A stretch of 49,693 nucleotides of DNA from an uncultured Bilophila sp. (GCA_910585945.1 CAJUHZ010000012.1:1-49693); one strand, 5' to 3'; counted from the stretch's first letter, positions 7,422 through 19,517 are shown. Numbers and translations: made by a program. The notes: a model not told the origin generated them from the letters alone.

Positions 7422-8906
7422 TCAGGCGCTCAGTGGACTCAAACCCAGCCGCTTCGCCACGGCCGCGGCCGCGGCTTCGGCAAACGCGCGGGGCGCGTCG
7501 TTGTTTGCGCCGGCCATTTTTGCCCTGGCCATGATGCGTTCCTTTTCCGCCGCATCCATGACAAGGCGCGGCGCGTTGGCCAGATCCGGATTCGGCGTCA
7601 CCCCGTATTCGGACGGGAAGGTCTGCGTCAGGTAGTGGTTCTGGAAATCGGCGAATTTCAGGATATGCGCCGTGGAATCGAGCAGGGCTTCCTCGTCGGC
7701 CCGCACAAGACCGTCGGCTCTGGCCTGAAGCAGGCCGGCCAGGCATTCGCCGCCCTGGGTGCAGATGATGTGGCCGTGCCGGTTGGCGGTGATGGTGGCG
7801 TCCATGATGGCCTGCTCGCTCACCTGAACCACGCCGAAACTGCCGCCCGCGGCCTCGTAGCGTTCCACCAGCGCGCGCACCCGCGGGAAGGAGACCGGGT
7901 TGCCGATCATGGCGGCCTGGGCCACGCTGGGGCGCACGGTCACGGGTTCGTAGCGCCGTTCCGAAGCCGGCCGGCTGTAGTACCGCCACACCGGATCGGC
8001 ATGTTCGGACTGGACGCCGAACAACCGGGGCAAAGCGGGAATGATATCCAGTTGGCGCAGTTTGAGCAGGCCGGACATGACGGCCGTAATGTTCCCGGCG
8101 TTGCCCACGGGCACAAAAAACGTCTTGTCCCCGAGATCCCAGCCGTACCATTGCGCCGCCTCATAGGCGTAGGATTCCTGCCCGAGGATGCGCCAGCTGT
8201 TTTTGGAATTGAGCAGAGCCACCCGGTAATGTTCCGCCAGGTGTTCCACCACCTTCATGCAGTCGTCGAACACCCCCGGGATCTCCAGCACCGCGGCCCC
8301 GCTCCCCAGCGGCTGGGAAAGCTGCTGGGGCGTGACCCTGCCCTGAGGGAGCAGGACGACGGTCCGGATCGGATCGCCCACATACGCCCCGTACAGAGCC
8401 GCCGCCGCGGACGTGTCTCCGGTGGAAGCGCAGATGGTCAGCACTTCGTCCCAGCCGTGCATCCGCACCAGCGCCCGCAAATAGCTGTAGGCGCAGGCCA
8501 TGCCCCGATCCTTGAACGAGGCGCTCGGGTTCTGCCCGTCGTACTTGAAGGAAAAACGCGCGTTCAGCGCCTTGCGCAGGGCCGGCGCGCCTTCCACAAC
8601 GGGCGTTCCGCCCTCGCCAAGAAAAAGAATGTCCTCTTCTTCCAGCACTGGCGCCATCAGTTCGTAAAAACGGAAAATGCCGCGCAGCGCCCGCCGCCGC
8701 GTCATGGCGCGCGCGTCGAACAGCTTGCGCCATGACGCGCCGTCGCGTTCCTTCAGCCGATCAAAACCGGCGTCTTCCAGCAGAAAAACGCCGCGGCAGG
8801 CCGGACAGGCGTACAGCAGGCGATCGATCGGATAGCGTTCGCCGCAGTTCAGGCAGACATATTCCATCTTGCCCCGGTATGCGGGGAAACGATCGTCCAT
8901 TGGCAT
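7422..8906 (-). CDS. thrC: Threonine synthase
   Basis: This PLP enzyme converts O-phosphohomoserine to threonine. The PLP-binding lysine lies in NPSASFKDRG, followed by the phosphate-binding GDTSAAAA segment and NSWRILGQESYAYEAAQWY. An N-terminal CLNCGERYP...CPACRG zinc-ribbon-like section precedes the catalytic fold, as in several threonine synthases. The length of 494 residues is normal. Two ATGs lie close together (8906 and 8900), both served by GAGGT. The gene starts immediately after the lipoprotein stop codon, so it is probably transcribed with gyrA and the lipoprotein. Confidence 0.93.
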   Translation of the reverse strand: MPMDDRFPAYRGKMEYVCLNCGERYPIDRLLYACPACRGVFLLEDAGFDRLKERDGASWRKLFDARAMTRRRALRGIFRFYELMAPVLEEEDILFLGEGGTPVVEGAPALRKALNARFSFKYDGQNPSASFKDRGMACAYSYLRALVRMHGWDEVLTICASTGDTSAAAALYGAYVGDPIRTVVLLPQGRVTPQQLSQPLGSGAAVLEIPGVFDDCMKVVEHLAEHYRVALLNSKNSWRILGQESYAYEAAQWYGWDLGDKTFFVPVGNAGNITAVMSGLLKLRQLDIIPALPRLFGVQSEHADPVWRYYSRPASERRYEPVTVRPSVAQAAMIGNPVSFPRVRALVERYEAAGGSFGVVQVSEQAIMDATITANRHGHIICTQGGECLAGLLQARADGLVRADEEALLDSTAHILKFADFQNHYLTQTFPSEYGVTPNPDLANAPRLVMDAAEKERIMARAKMAGANNDAPRAFAEAAAAAVAKRLGLSPLSA

Positions 8907-9784
8907 CTACCTCTTGTTTTTGACCTTTTTTTTCAAGTACTCGATCCGGACATCCACGGCCAGAGGGTTCGGGTAGGCGTCGCGGATGGATTGGAAAGTC
9001 GCCAGAGCTTCAGCAAACTGTTCGCGCTGTTCCTGAATGTCGCCCACAATGAACCCGGCCCGGCTTTTCAGCGCCGGATCAGCCTCTTCGCTTTCCAGCA
9101 CCTCGCGCGCGTAGCGTTCCGCTTCACCCGGAAGATCCCTTGCGGCGGCGCCGTCCGCCAGTTCGAACAGACATTCGGCCCGCAACGCCCCCGGCAGAGG
9201 CAGGGCAAGGCAGGCGCGCCAGTCGGCACGGGCGGCCTCGAAACGGCGCAAGCGGTTGTTCAGGGCGGCCCGTCGTCGCAAGACCGTCGCCTTGCTCTCC
9301 GGATCAAGGTCCGCCTGTTCAAGACAGCGCCCCCAATACATCTCGGCGCGTTCAAGGCGGCCGGCCTTTTCACTGGTTTCGGCCAGGCGGAACAGGATTT
9401 CCCTGCTCCGGACGGGGTCGCTTTCATACTCCATGAGCATGACTTCGAGGCTGTCCGCAAGCCAGTCCTCCTGCCCGCCGGCGCGCGCCGTCCCGAGCAG
9501 TTCGTTCCACGCCTCCCAGCGCCGATCGGGATCGGTCGCGCTGCGCAGGCAACGCTCAAGGTAGCGTTGGGCCGTCGCCGCGTCCCCTTCCCGCATGGCC
9601 CGTCGCGCTTCGGACAAGTCGTCGGCCAGGGGCGGCCGCTCGCAACCAGCCGCACAAAGGGCCGCGACAAGACAGACCAGCCCCGGCGCCGCCATGCCTC
9701 GCCACATTGAAGCAAGGAGGCCGGAACGCGTGCCGGAATGCATGCCAGGACGTGCGTCAGGATGTGCGCCAGGACGCGCGAGGT

Positions 9785-9788
<4 letters not shown>
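8907..9788 (-). CDS. TPR-like lipoprotein
   Basis: The sequence has a hydrophobic stretch LVCLVAALCAAGC, whose last cysteine fits a lipobox, so the mature protein is probably a lipid-anchored periplasmic protein. The rest is alpha-helical and built of TPR-like repeats (for example AERYAREVLESEEADPALKSRAGF). It probably acts as a scaffold in an envelope assembly, but no partner can be named. The TTG start at 9788 overlaps the gyrA stop and follows GGGAG 7 nt upstream. An internal ATG at 9707 gives a more classical signal peptide but has no ribosome-binding site. Confidence 0.65.
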
Positions 9789-12328
<2,540 letters not shown>

Positions 12329-12418
12329 GGAATTTCCCCAAAATGTTGTTCACAACTCAGTTCATGAAGCGCCCGGCAGGCGATTCACGGGGATCGCTTC
12401 TCCGAAAAAGGCGATGTT

Positions 12419-14821
12419 TCAGATATCCAGATCCCGGACTGTCAGCGCGTTGCGTTCGATGAATTCGCGGCGCGACTCCACGCGATCGCCCATGAGCTGT
12501 TCAAAGGTGTCGCTGGCTTCCTGGGCGTCTTCCACGGTCACGCGGAGGAGCGTCCGGTTTTCCGGGTTCATGGTGGTGACCCAGAGCTGTTCCGGGTTCA
12601 TTTCGCCAAGGCCCTTGTAACGCTGGATGTTGATCCCCTTGCGCGCTTCCTCCAGAGTCAGCGAACGCAGTTCAAAGATATCCGGGGCTTCAAGCTCGGT
12701 CTCCCTGCTGCGCAGGGTGAAGGTCAGCCCGCCGCACTTTCGGCGGATGGAATCAAGCGCCTCCCACGAGTTCAGGTACATGCGCGAGGTGAAAAACTCC
12801 GCCGCGATGCGCGTCCGGTGGCCGTTGATGTTCTCTATGATGGCGAAGACGCGATCTCCGTCCTCGTGGGATTCGGTCTCCCGCTTCAGGATGTAGCCTC
12901 TTTCCCTGAGGAACTCGGCGCACCAGGTGTCTTCGGCCAGGCAATCGGGCGTGACCCGTTCGTTCACGTTCACCAGTTCCAGAAAGAGATCGCGCTGGAT
13001 GCCGGCCAGTTCCGCATCGTGCACGCGCTGGGCGAGATGGTCGATCCGGCGCATGAATTCGGAAATTTCCTCTCCCCTGAACACCGTGCCGTTGACCGCG
13101 CGCACTTCCATGTCTCCGCTCACCCGCCGCATCAGGAAGTCTTCCAGCGCCGGGTCGTCCTTGATGAATTCTTCCATGCGGCTGTTGTGCGCGCGGTAGA
13201 GGGGGGGCTGGGCGATGTACAGGTAACCGTTGTCGATCAGCCCCGGATAGTAGCGGAAGAAAAAGGTCAGGAGCAGGGTGCGGATATGCGCGCCGTCCAC
13301 GTCGGCGTCGGTCATGATCACGATTTTGTGGTAGCGAAGCTTTGAGTAGTCGGTATCTTCCTCGCTCTCTCCGGTGCTGATGCCGGCGCCCATCGCGGTG
13401 ATCAGCGCCTTCACTTCCCGGTTGGCCAGCATGCGGTCAAAGCGGGTGCGCTCGGTATTCAGGATCTTGCCGCGCAGGGGCAAAATGGCCTGGGTGGTGG
13501 GGTTGCGCCCCTGCTTGGCGGAGCCGCCGGCCGAGTCCCCTTCCACGATGAAGAGTTCCGAATCCGCCGGATCCTTGCTCTGGCAGTCGGCGAGCTTGCC
13601 GGGCAGGGCGTTGTCCGACAGCGCGCCCTTGCGGCGCACAAGCTCCTTGGCGCGCCGCGCCGCTTCGCGGGCGCGCGAGGCGTCCACGGCCTTGTCGATG
13701 ATCAGGCGGGCATCCTTGGGATTTTCCTGAAAGTACACGTCAAGCTTCGTGTAGACGATGCCCGCCACGATCCCCGCGATCTCGCTGTTGCCCAGCTTGG
13801 TTTTGGTCTGCCCTTCAAACTGCGGCTGCGGCAGTTTGACGCTGAGCACGGCGGTAAGCCCTTCCCGCACGTCGTCGCCGGAAAGGCTTTGCCCCTTGAT
13901 CTTCTTGGTCAGATCCGGCTGGTTCTTGATGTAGCCGTTGATCGCACGGGTCAGCGCGGTCTTGAAGCCGGCAAGGTGGGTTCCGCCTTCCTTGGTGCGG
14001 ATGTTGTTGGCGAAGGTGAGCGTGTTTTCCTTGTACCCGGCGTTGTACTGGATGGCGAAATCCACCGTGACGCCGTCGGACACGCCTTCCCCGTCGATGA
14101 TCGGGTGCAGGACGGTTTCGCTCTCGTTCAAATCCTTCACGAACTGATGGATGCCCCCTTCCGCATGGAACAGGTGGACCTCGCCCGTGCGTTCGTCCCG
14201 GCATTCGATTTCCAGCCCCCGGTTCAGGTAGGCCAGTTCCTCAAAACGCTTTTTCAGCGTTTCGTAGGAGAATTCCGTGGATTCAAAGATGCTTTCATCA
14301 GGCAGAAAGCGCACGGTGGTGCCGTGGCTGTCCGATTCGCCCACGGCCTGCAATTCTTCCTGAGGCACGCCCCGGCTGTAGCGCTGTTTCCAGCGCCTGC
14401 CGTCCCGCCGCACCGTGACTTCCAGCCACTCCGACAGGGCGTTGACGCACGAAACGCCCACCCCGTGCAACCCGCCGGAAACCTTGTACGCGCTGTTGTC
14501 GAACTTGCCCCCGGCATGGAGTTTCGTCATGACCACCTGCACGGCGGGAACGCCTTCCCTGGGGTGGATGTCCACGGGGATGCCGCGCCCGTTGTCGCGC
14601 ACGGTCACGCTGTTGTCGAGGTGCAGAACCACTTCGACGCGCGTGCAGTACCCGGCCATGGCCTCGTCGATGGAGTTGTCCACCACCTCGTACACGAGAT
14701 GGTGCAGACCGCGGCTGTCGGTGCTGCCGATGTACATGGCGGGCCGCTTGCGCACGGCCTGCAACCCTTCAAGGACAGTGATGGAATCCGCTGTATATGC
14801 TTGAGACGCTTCTGGTGTCAT
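12419..14821 (-). CDS. gyrB: DNA gyrase subunit B
   Basis: GyrB supplies the ATPase of gyrase. The GHKL ATP-binding motifs are present: VVDNSIDEA with the catalytic-region Glu/Asn near residues 45-49, DNGRGIP near 76-82, and GGLHGVGVSCVNALS near 116-130. The TOPRIM domain has ELFIVEGDSAGGSAKQGR (E428) and the metal-binding DADVDGAH. It ends with the typical LMGDRVESRREFIERNAL. At 800 residues it is a standard bacterial GyrB. It lies between dnaN and gyrA, 89 bp and 90 bp away, in the usual origin-proximal order. Confidence 0.98.
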   Translation of the reverse strand: MTPEASQAYTADSITVLEGLQAVRKRPAMYIGSTDSRGLHHLVYEVVDNSIDEAMAGYCTRVEVVLHLDNSVTVRDNGRGIPVDIHPREGVPAVQVVMTKLHAGGKFDNSAYKVSGGLHGVGVSCVNALSEWLEVTVRRDGRRWKQRYSRGVPQEELQAVGESDSHGTTVRFLPDESIFESTEFSYETLKKRFEELAYLNRGLEIECRDERTGEVHLFHAEGGIHQFVKDLNESETVLHPIIDGEGVSDGVTVDFAIQYNAGYKENTLTFANNIRTKEGGTHLAGFKTALTRAINGYIKNQPDLTKKIKGQSLSGDDVREGLTAVLSVKLPQPQFEGQTKTKLGNSEIAGIVAGIVYTKLDVYFQENPKDARLIIDKAVDASRAREAARRAKELVRRKGALSDNALPGKLADCQSKDPADSELFIVEGDSAGGSAKQGRNPTTQAILPLRGKILNTERTRFDRMLANREVKALITAMGAGISTGESEEDTDYSKLRYHKIVIMTDADVDGAHIRTLLLTFFFRYYPGLIDNGYLYIAQPPLYRAHNSRMEEFIKDDPALEDFLMRRVSGDMEVRAVNGTVFRGEEISEFMRRIDHLAQRVHDAELAGIQRDLFLELVNVNERVTPDCLAEDTWCAEFLRERGYILKRETESHEDGDRVFAIIENINGHRTRIAAEFFTSRMYLNSWEALDSIRRKCGGLTFTLRSRETELEAPDIFELRSLTLEEARKGINIQRYKGLGEMNPEQLWVTTMNPENRTLLRVTVEDAQEASDTFEQLMGDRVESRREFIERNALTVRDLDI

Positions 14822-14910
14822 GAGCTGAAAATCCGTTTGACAGGGTTTTGCCCGCGGGGGCGGTTGGCGGACGGCGTTGTCATGCGTTCCGGGCGTGCGG
14901 CGCCCGGGGC

Positions 14911-16089
14911 TTACGCCTCTTCTTCATAGTAGTTCTGCTCCGCAATCTTCATGGGCATGATCAGCACGGTGTAGTCCGGATCCTGCTCGCCGCCGACGCC
15001 GCAGGGACCTTCCGCGCCCGTCAGGGTCAGGGTCACATCGGCGGACTGGTAGTGCGTGAGGATTTCCATCATGTTCTTGGTGGGGAAGGCGATCCGGCTG
15101 ATGGACCCGTCGTAGGACGTTTCAAGGGATTCGTTGGCCGATCCCGTATCCTGACCCTGGGCGGAAAGCATGACCTCGTCCGCGCCAAGATCGAAATAGG
15201 CGCACCTGTCGCTGTCCGTATTGAAAATGGAAATGCGGTCCAGCGCGTCGAGACAATCCTTGCGGTTGATCTTGAGTTTGGAGATATCCCCGCCGGAAAG
15301 ACGGGAGAGAAAGGCCGTATATTCCGGATACGCGTACGTCGCCCGGGGCAGGCTCAGGGTTTCCCGCTTGTCTCCCGAGCGGACAAAGACGCGCTTGTCG
15401 GTAAAATTGACCTCTATCTCTTCTTCTTCCAGCCACTTCCGCAATTCGGCCACATACTTGCGCTGCACAAGAATGCCCTCTTCGGGCAGACGGGCGGCCA
15501 GATCGTCGTTGGTGAAGCGGGTCAGGGCGAACTGGTGTCCGTTCAGGCCGCAGACGTCGATGGTTCCGGATCGCGCTCCGTCGGTCGCCGGCAGCGGCTT
15601 GACGTACAGGCAGGCTATGGCGTCCGAAGCCTCGTCATCACTGATGCAGAAAAACACGCGATCGATGAGTTCCTGAAGAAAGTCCCCGGACCAGACCACG
15701 GCGTTTTCGGCCGGGAAGGGCGTCAGCGTCTGAAACCATGTGGGTTCGTTGGAAGGCAGTTTGTAGGTGCGGCGTCCCTGCTCGATGATCAGCGTGCCGC
15801 TTCCGCCCTCGCTCTGATCCAGACGCAGTTTGAGTTCGCCGGCCGGCAGACGCCGGACAAGATCCACCAGATTGCGCCCGTTCACGCCAGCCAGTCCCGG
15901 TTCGCGCACCTCGGCGGGATAGGAGCCGATGAACTCGATATTCGCATCCGTGGCCATGATGGTCAGGGCGTTTTCTTCCGCCTGTATCCAGAGCGAGCGG
16001 AGATAGGCGGCTCCCGCCCTTGTGGGGATGATGCCGGCGGCTTTCTGCAAGCCTTCGATGATGTCTTCTTTCTTTACTGTCAAAAACAT
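14911..16089 (-). CDS. dnaN: DNA polymerase III beta sliding clamp
   Basis: The clamp ring tethers polymerase III to DNA. The 392-residue sequence shows the three-domain pattern: N-terminal MFLTVKKEDIIEGLQKAAGIIPTR... and the C-terminal segment reading DYTVLIMPMKI, where family members end with a VVMPMR-like motif. I chose the ATG at 16089 because it follows AAGGA with a 7-nt spacer, gives the usual clamp length and avoids a 15-residue extension (MHKASPSM...). The gene lies directly downstream of dnaA in the canonical replication cluster. Confidence 0.95.
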   Translation of the reverse strand: MFLTVKKEDIIEGLQKAAGIIPTRAGAAYLRSLWIQAEENALTIMATDANIEFIGSYPAEVREPGLAGVNGRNLVDLVRRLPAGELKLRLDQSEGGSGTLIIEQGRRTYKLPSNEPTWFQTLTPFPAENAVVWSGDFLQELIDRVFFCISDDEASDAIACLYVKPLPATDGARSGTIDVCGLNGHQFALTRFTNDDLAARLPEEGILVQRKYVAELRKWLEEEEIEVNFTDKRVFVRSGDKRETLSLPRATYAYPEYTAFLSRLSGGDISKLKINRKDCLDALDRISIFNTDSDRCAYFDLGADEVMLSAQGQDTGSANESLETSYDGSISRIAFPTKNMMEILTHYQSADVTLTLTGAEGPCGVGGEQDPDYTVLIMPMKIAEQNYYEEEA

Positions 16090-16226
16090 AAAAAAATCCT
16101 TGTTGTAGATCATTGAGGGTGACGCTTTGTGCAAAAAGACATTAACCTTTTGAAATCAAAAAATATATTCGGAACATTTCTTTTGACGGGATAGGCTCGT
16201 CGGGAACATGTTTCCGGCCCGGACGT
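16090..16226. promoter_or_regulatory. dnaA-dnaN gap: AT-rich stretch, DnaA box, palindrome (candidate origin part)
   Basis: The gap contains a DnaA-box match, TTTTGCACA (minus strand, 16128-16136), beside an AT-rich run (about 16140-16185) that could serve as the unwinding element. A palindrome GGGAACATGTTTCC lies at 16202-16215. Another near-match, TTGTTCACA (minus), sits inside the dnaA 3' end at 16274-16282. The dnaN promoter must also lie here. Either this gap or the region upstream of dnaA could be the functional origin. Confidence 0.45.
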
Positions 16227-17768
16227 TCAGCCGCTCCGTTTGCGGCACGCTCTTGTCAATTCTGTCACCATACTGTGAACAAGTCGATCAGTATCTTGTA
16301 ATTGTTTGATTTTTTTGACGCCGTGCATCACGGTGCTGTGGTCTTTCCCCCCGAAGATTTTTCCGATGACCGGGTAGGAATGGCCGAGCAGTTCCCGGCA
16401 CAGGTACATGGCCAGTTGCCGGGCCTGAACCAGATCCGGCCGGCGTTTTTCCCCCAGGATTTCCCGGGGCGGGATGCCGCACCGTTCCCCCACGATGCTG
16501 ATGATGAGCTGGGGGGTGAGCGGAGAGGCGTCCGCCCCCTGTTTGAGGATGGTGAGGATATCCTGTTCCGAAAGTTCCCTGCCGAGCAGCGCCCGGTGGG
16601 CCGCCGCACGGCGCAACAGGCCGGAAAGGCGGCGAATGTCCGGGCAGTGCTGGGCAAGCACGAGGAGCGTTTCCCTGTGCAGGGGCGTGCGGCACGCCCT
16701 GGCCTGCTGCTGGGCGTAGCGCAGGCGCACGTCCAGATCCGGTTCCGGCAGTTCCGCCCACAGCCCGGTTTCGAGCCTGGAAAAAAGCCCGGCGGCGAGC
16801 CGCCAGTCGCGCGGGTGGCCGACTCCGGCGAACATCACGGCCTTTCCCTGCTCCAGAAAGCGGTCGAGGATCAGGCAAAGCTCGTTTTGCAGATCGTCCG
16901 CCTGCAACTCGTTCGCAAGATGCGCCGTATGGCCTGTCTGCCCGCCTGCTCCGGCGCTCAGGCGCTGGGCGTCGTCGACGAGCAGGGCGCGGGCGTCGGC
17001 AAGCTCCCGGCGCAGGGCCACGCGCGCGGCCGCTCCCGGCGCGGTCACGAAACGCTCTGTCAGATCGTCTGCCGAAAGGAGGCGGAGATCCCGCCCGAGC
17101 GTGCGGAAAAGCTCGTTGCCAACGGCATGGATCAGGTGGGTTTTGCCTGTGCCGTGCCCGCCGCACAGCACGAGCAGGCCGGGCGTTTCCCCGTCTTCTT
17201 CCCCATCTTTTTTCCCGTTCCCGCCGCCTGTGCCGTGCGCGGCCCGCCGCGCGAGATCGCGGGCGAGCGTCAGCGCCCACTTGTGCTTGCCGTTGGCGAT
17301 GAACGTGTCGAACGTGCGTTCCTCCCCAAAGGGGAAAGGGTTGATCAGGGCGGGATGCGGCCGCGCCGCCCCCGCCGATCCGGCCAGGCCGCCCCCTCGA
17401 AACTCCGCCGGCTCTTTCCTTTCCAGCCAGCGCGCCCCACCGCCCGAAAGGGCGCCCGCATTCGCGACGCTGTAGGCGAACGCCAGGTCTTCCCCAAAGA
17501 TTCCGCGCGCTGTTTCTTCAAAATCCGCCTGAAAAAGGTCGGCAAAACGCGCGCCGAAAAAACGATGGGGAAAGAACACACGAAGGCGGTTTGCTTCGGC
17601 TTCCCACTCGATATCCAGCGGATCGAAGCACATGCGCACGATTTCTTCGGAGGGACGAGGCGGATCGCTCGCGCGGCTTTCCTTGTCGCGCGGCTCGATC
17701 CGCTCGAGCAGGCGACGGCGCAGGAGATGCTTGGACACGGGGGGATACTCCGAATCGCCGGAAGGCAT
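16227..17768 (-). CDS. dnaA: Chromosomal replication initiator DnaA (divergent)
   Basis: DnaA binds DnaA boxes and opens the origin. Domain IV is clearest: GKDHSTVMHGVKKI near residues 478-491, which is the DnaA signature. The AAA+ core is present but divergent: Walker A is GGHGTGKT (203-210, usually GGxGLGKT) and Walker B is ALLVDDAQRL (261-270, usually LLIDDIQ). A charged Gly/Lys/Glu insert precedes Walker A (about 179-196), and another insert follows Walker B. The N-terminal domains I-II are long and poorly conserved. It is the only dnaA candidate in the window. The position next to dnaN-gyrB-gyrA supports the call. Confidence 0.93.
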   Translation of the reverse strand: MPSGDSEYPPVSKHLLRRRLLERIEPRDKESRASDPPRPSEEIVRMCFDPLDIEWEAEANRLRVFFPHRFFGARFADLFQADFEETARGIFGEDLAFAYSVANAGALSGGGARWLERKEPAEFRGGGLAGSAGAARPHPALINPFPFGEERTFDTFIANGKHKWALTLARDLARRAAHGTGGGNGKKDGEEDGETPGLLVLCGGHGTGKTHLIHAVGNELFRTLGRDLRLLSADDLTERFVTAPGAAARVALRRELADARALLVDDAQRLSAGAGGQTGHTAHLANELQADDLQNELCLILDRFLEQGKAVMFAGVGHPRDWRLAAGLFSRLETGLWAELPEPDLDVRLRYAQQQARACRTPLHRETLLVLAQHCPDIRRLSGLLRRAAAHRALLGRELSEQDILTILKQGADASPLTPQLIISIVGERCGIPPREILGEKRRPDLVQARQLAMYLCRELLGHSYPVIGKIFGGKDHSTVMHGVKKIKQLQDTDRLVHSMVTELTRACRKRSG

Positions 17769-18024
17769 TCATAAAACGACTTCTCCTCAATCTACCAGAG
17801 ATCGCTTTGTGAAACAAGTCCTCGAATACTGTGGAATTTGCTGGAGAAAGCCTTCGGTATTCCTGTCGATCGGAAGAGCCGGAAAGCCCTGTCTTTCCCT
17901 GTGGAAAAAGCGCTTGGAAACAGGATGGAAACAAGATAGGAACAAAAGCTCGGGCCGGTCAGGACCGGATGGGAACGAAAAAAACACAGCTTTGGAACAC
18001 TTCAGGCTCAGGAAAGTGGCTTTC
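17769..18024. promoter_or_regulatory. Candidate oriC region upstream of dnaA
   Basis: This 256-bp gap between the divergent dnaA and queA genes holds two DnaA-box-like sites in one orientation: TTTTCCACA (minus, 17900-17908, a full match to TTWTNCACA) and AATTCCACA (minus, 17830-17838, weaker). Gene orientation flips here, with dnaA-dnaN-gyrBA and thrC leading away to the left and queA to the right, as expected around an origin. The dnaA and queA promoters must also be here. I saw no strong -35/-10 pair. Confidence 0.45.
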
Positions 18025-19290
18025 ATGTTCAGCGTCGCGGCTTTGCCCCCGGATACTCTCTTGTCGTCCTACCGTTTCCCCCTGCCCGAGGCGCAGATCG
18101 CGCAGCATCCGGGCGAGCGGGGGGCATCGCGCCTGCTTGTGGCGGATCGTGTTCCGGCGGGAGACGGGCGGCCCGTCCACGCCCGGTTTGCGGATCTCCC
18201 CGACTATCTGCCGCGGGGCGCGCTGCTTGTGGCCAACAATTCCCGTGTGGTTCCGGCCAGACTGATCGGCAGACGCCCGGGCGGCGGCAGGGCGGAATTT
18301 CTGCTGCTCTCCCCGCTTCCCCTGATCTGCGGCGAAGTTTCCCCCGTAGGGGAAAGGATGTTTTCCGTCGAAGCCGAGGGGCTGATCAAACCGGCCGGCA
18401 GGATCCGCCCCGGCGACGAGCTTGTTTTCGGCCCCGACCCTGATCTGTCCCCGGGTGAAGTTTCTGACGCGTCGGCGGCTGCCGGGACCGCCCCCGTTTC
18501 CGCGGCGGATCCCGCCGTTTGTTCGCAGGAGCGGGCGGCCTTGCGTGTCGTGGTGCTGGAAAAGGGGGATTTCGGCCGGTGCAGGGCGCGGCTTGTCTGG
18601 TCCGCGGGCGATCCGGAGAAAGCGGCCGGTGCGGAAGAAGCGGCGGAGGCGTTGCGCCAACATTTCGAGACCCTGGGGCATCTGCCCCTGCCCCCGTACA
18701 TCCGCCGCCCCGATACGCCCGAAGACGCCGGCCGCTACCAGACCGTCTACGCCAGAGCGGACAAGGCCGGTTCCGTGGCCGCGCCCACGGCCGGTTTGCA
18801 TTTCACCGGGGACATGCGGCAACGACTCCGCGAGCGGGGTTTCGAGTGGGCGGAAGTGACCCTCCACGTCGGTTACGGCACGTTCAGCCCCGTGCGGTGC
18901 GCGGATGTGCGGGACCACGTCATGCACGCCGAATATGCGGAAGTGCCCGCCGAAACCGCCCTGGCCGTGAACCGCGCCAGGGCCGAAGGCCGCCCCGTGC
19001 TGGCGGTGGGCACCACGGCCGCGCGGACCCTTGAAGGCGCGGCCGCCGCGCAGAACGCGGAAAACGGCGCGCTCGCCCCCTGCTCCGGCTGGGTGAACAG
19101 CTTTATCCGGCCGGGGTATGCCTTCCGGGTCATTGACGGGCTGATCACCAACTTTCATCTGCCCGAATCAACGCTGCTCATGCTTGTCTCGGCCTTGACC
19201 GGCAGGGAACGGATGCTCACCCTGTATGCTGAAGCCGTGGAACGCGGCTACCGCTTTTTTTCCTACGGCGACGCCATGCTGATCCGTTAG
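18025..19290 (+). CDS. queA: S-adenosylmethionine:tRNA ribosyltransferase-isomerase
   Basis: QueA transfers and isomerises the ribosyl part of S-adenosylmethionine onto preQ1-tRNA to make epoxyqueuosine. Family motifs are clear: YRFPLPEAQIAQHP near the start, ARFADLPDYLPRGALLVANNSRV, RYQTVYA, KAGSVAAPTAGLHFT, TLHVGYGTF and the C-terminal INGLITNFHLP-like segment (DGLITNFHLPESTLLMLVSA). The ATG at 18025 follows AGGAAAG. At 421 residues it is longer than typical QueA because of an insert around residues 145-165 (rich in Ala/Gly/Pro). It stands alone to the right of the origin region. Confidence 0.95.
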   Translation: MFSVAALPPDTLLSSYRFPLPEAQIAQHPGERGASRLLVADRVPAGDGRPVHARFADLPDYLPRGALLVANNSRVVPARLIGRRPGGGRAEFLLLSPLPLICGEVSPVGERMFSVEAEGLIKPAGRIRPGDELVFGPDPDLSPGEVSDASAAAGTAPVSAADPAVCSQERAALRVVVLEKGDFGRCRARLVWSAGDPEKAAGAEEAAEALRQHFETLGHLPLPPYIRRPDTPEDAGRYQTVYARADKAGSVAAPTAGLHFTGDMRQRLRERGFEWAEVTLHVGYGTFSPVRCADVRDHVMHAEYAEVPAETALAVNRARAEGRPVLAVGTTAARTLEGAAAAQNAENGALAPCSGWVNSFIRPGYAFRVIDGLITNFHLPESTLLMLVSALTGRERMLTLYAEAVERGYRFFSYGDAMLIR

Positions 19291-19418
19291 GGTCATCCTC
19301 ATGAAAACGTCGGCCGCACAAGGCGACTTTTCGCGGCCGGCGGGCGAATGCGGGCTGACCCCGGAGCATCTTTCAATGGGCAAACGCTCTCAAACCGCAT
19401 AATGTTCAGGAGACGATT

Positions 19419-19517
19419 ATGCTTGAAATCGCGCTTGTGATCCTTGCCGTGGCATGCGCTCTTCTGGCGCTCTATCTGGCCAGGAAAATCGGCTTCACCA
19501 TTGTGCCGTGCGGCTGA
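19419..19517 (+). CDS. Small single-span membrane protein (32 aa)
   Basis: The frame reads MLEIALVILAVACALLALYL followed by ARKIGFTIVPCG and TGA. It has a textbook ribosome-binding site (CAGGAGA, then 6-7 nt to the ATG). Residues 2-20 form one strong hydrophobic helix. A positive patch ARK and a short cysteine-containing tail follow, so the N-terminus is probably periplasmic and the tail cytoplasmic. It lies 128 bp after queA. No function is known to me. Small single-span proteins of this kind often bind and tune larger membrane proteins. Confidence 0.6.
   Translation: MLEIALVILAVACALLALYLARKIGFTIVPCG

Noticed and set aside
19301..19402. 33-codon frame after queA (MKTSAAQGDF...)
   Set aside because: No ribosome-binding site, no family resemblance and biased composition.
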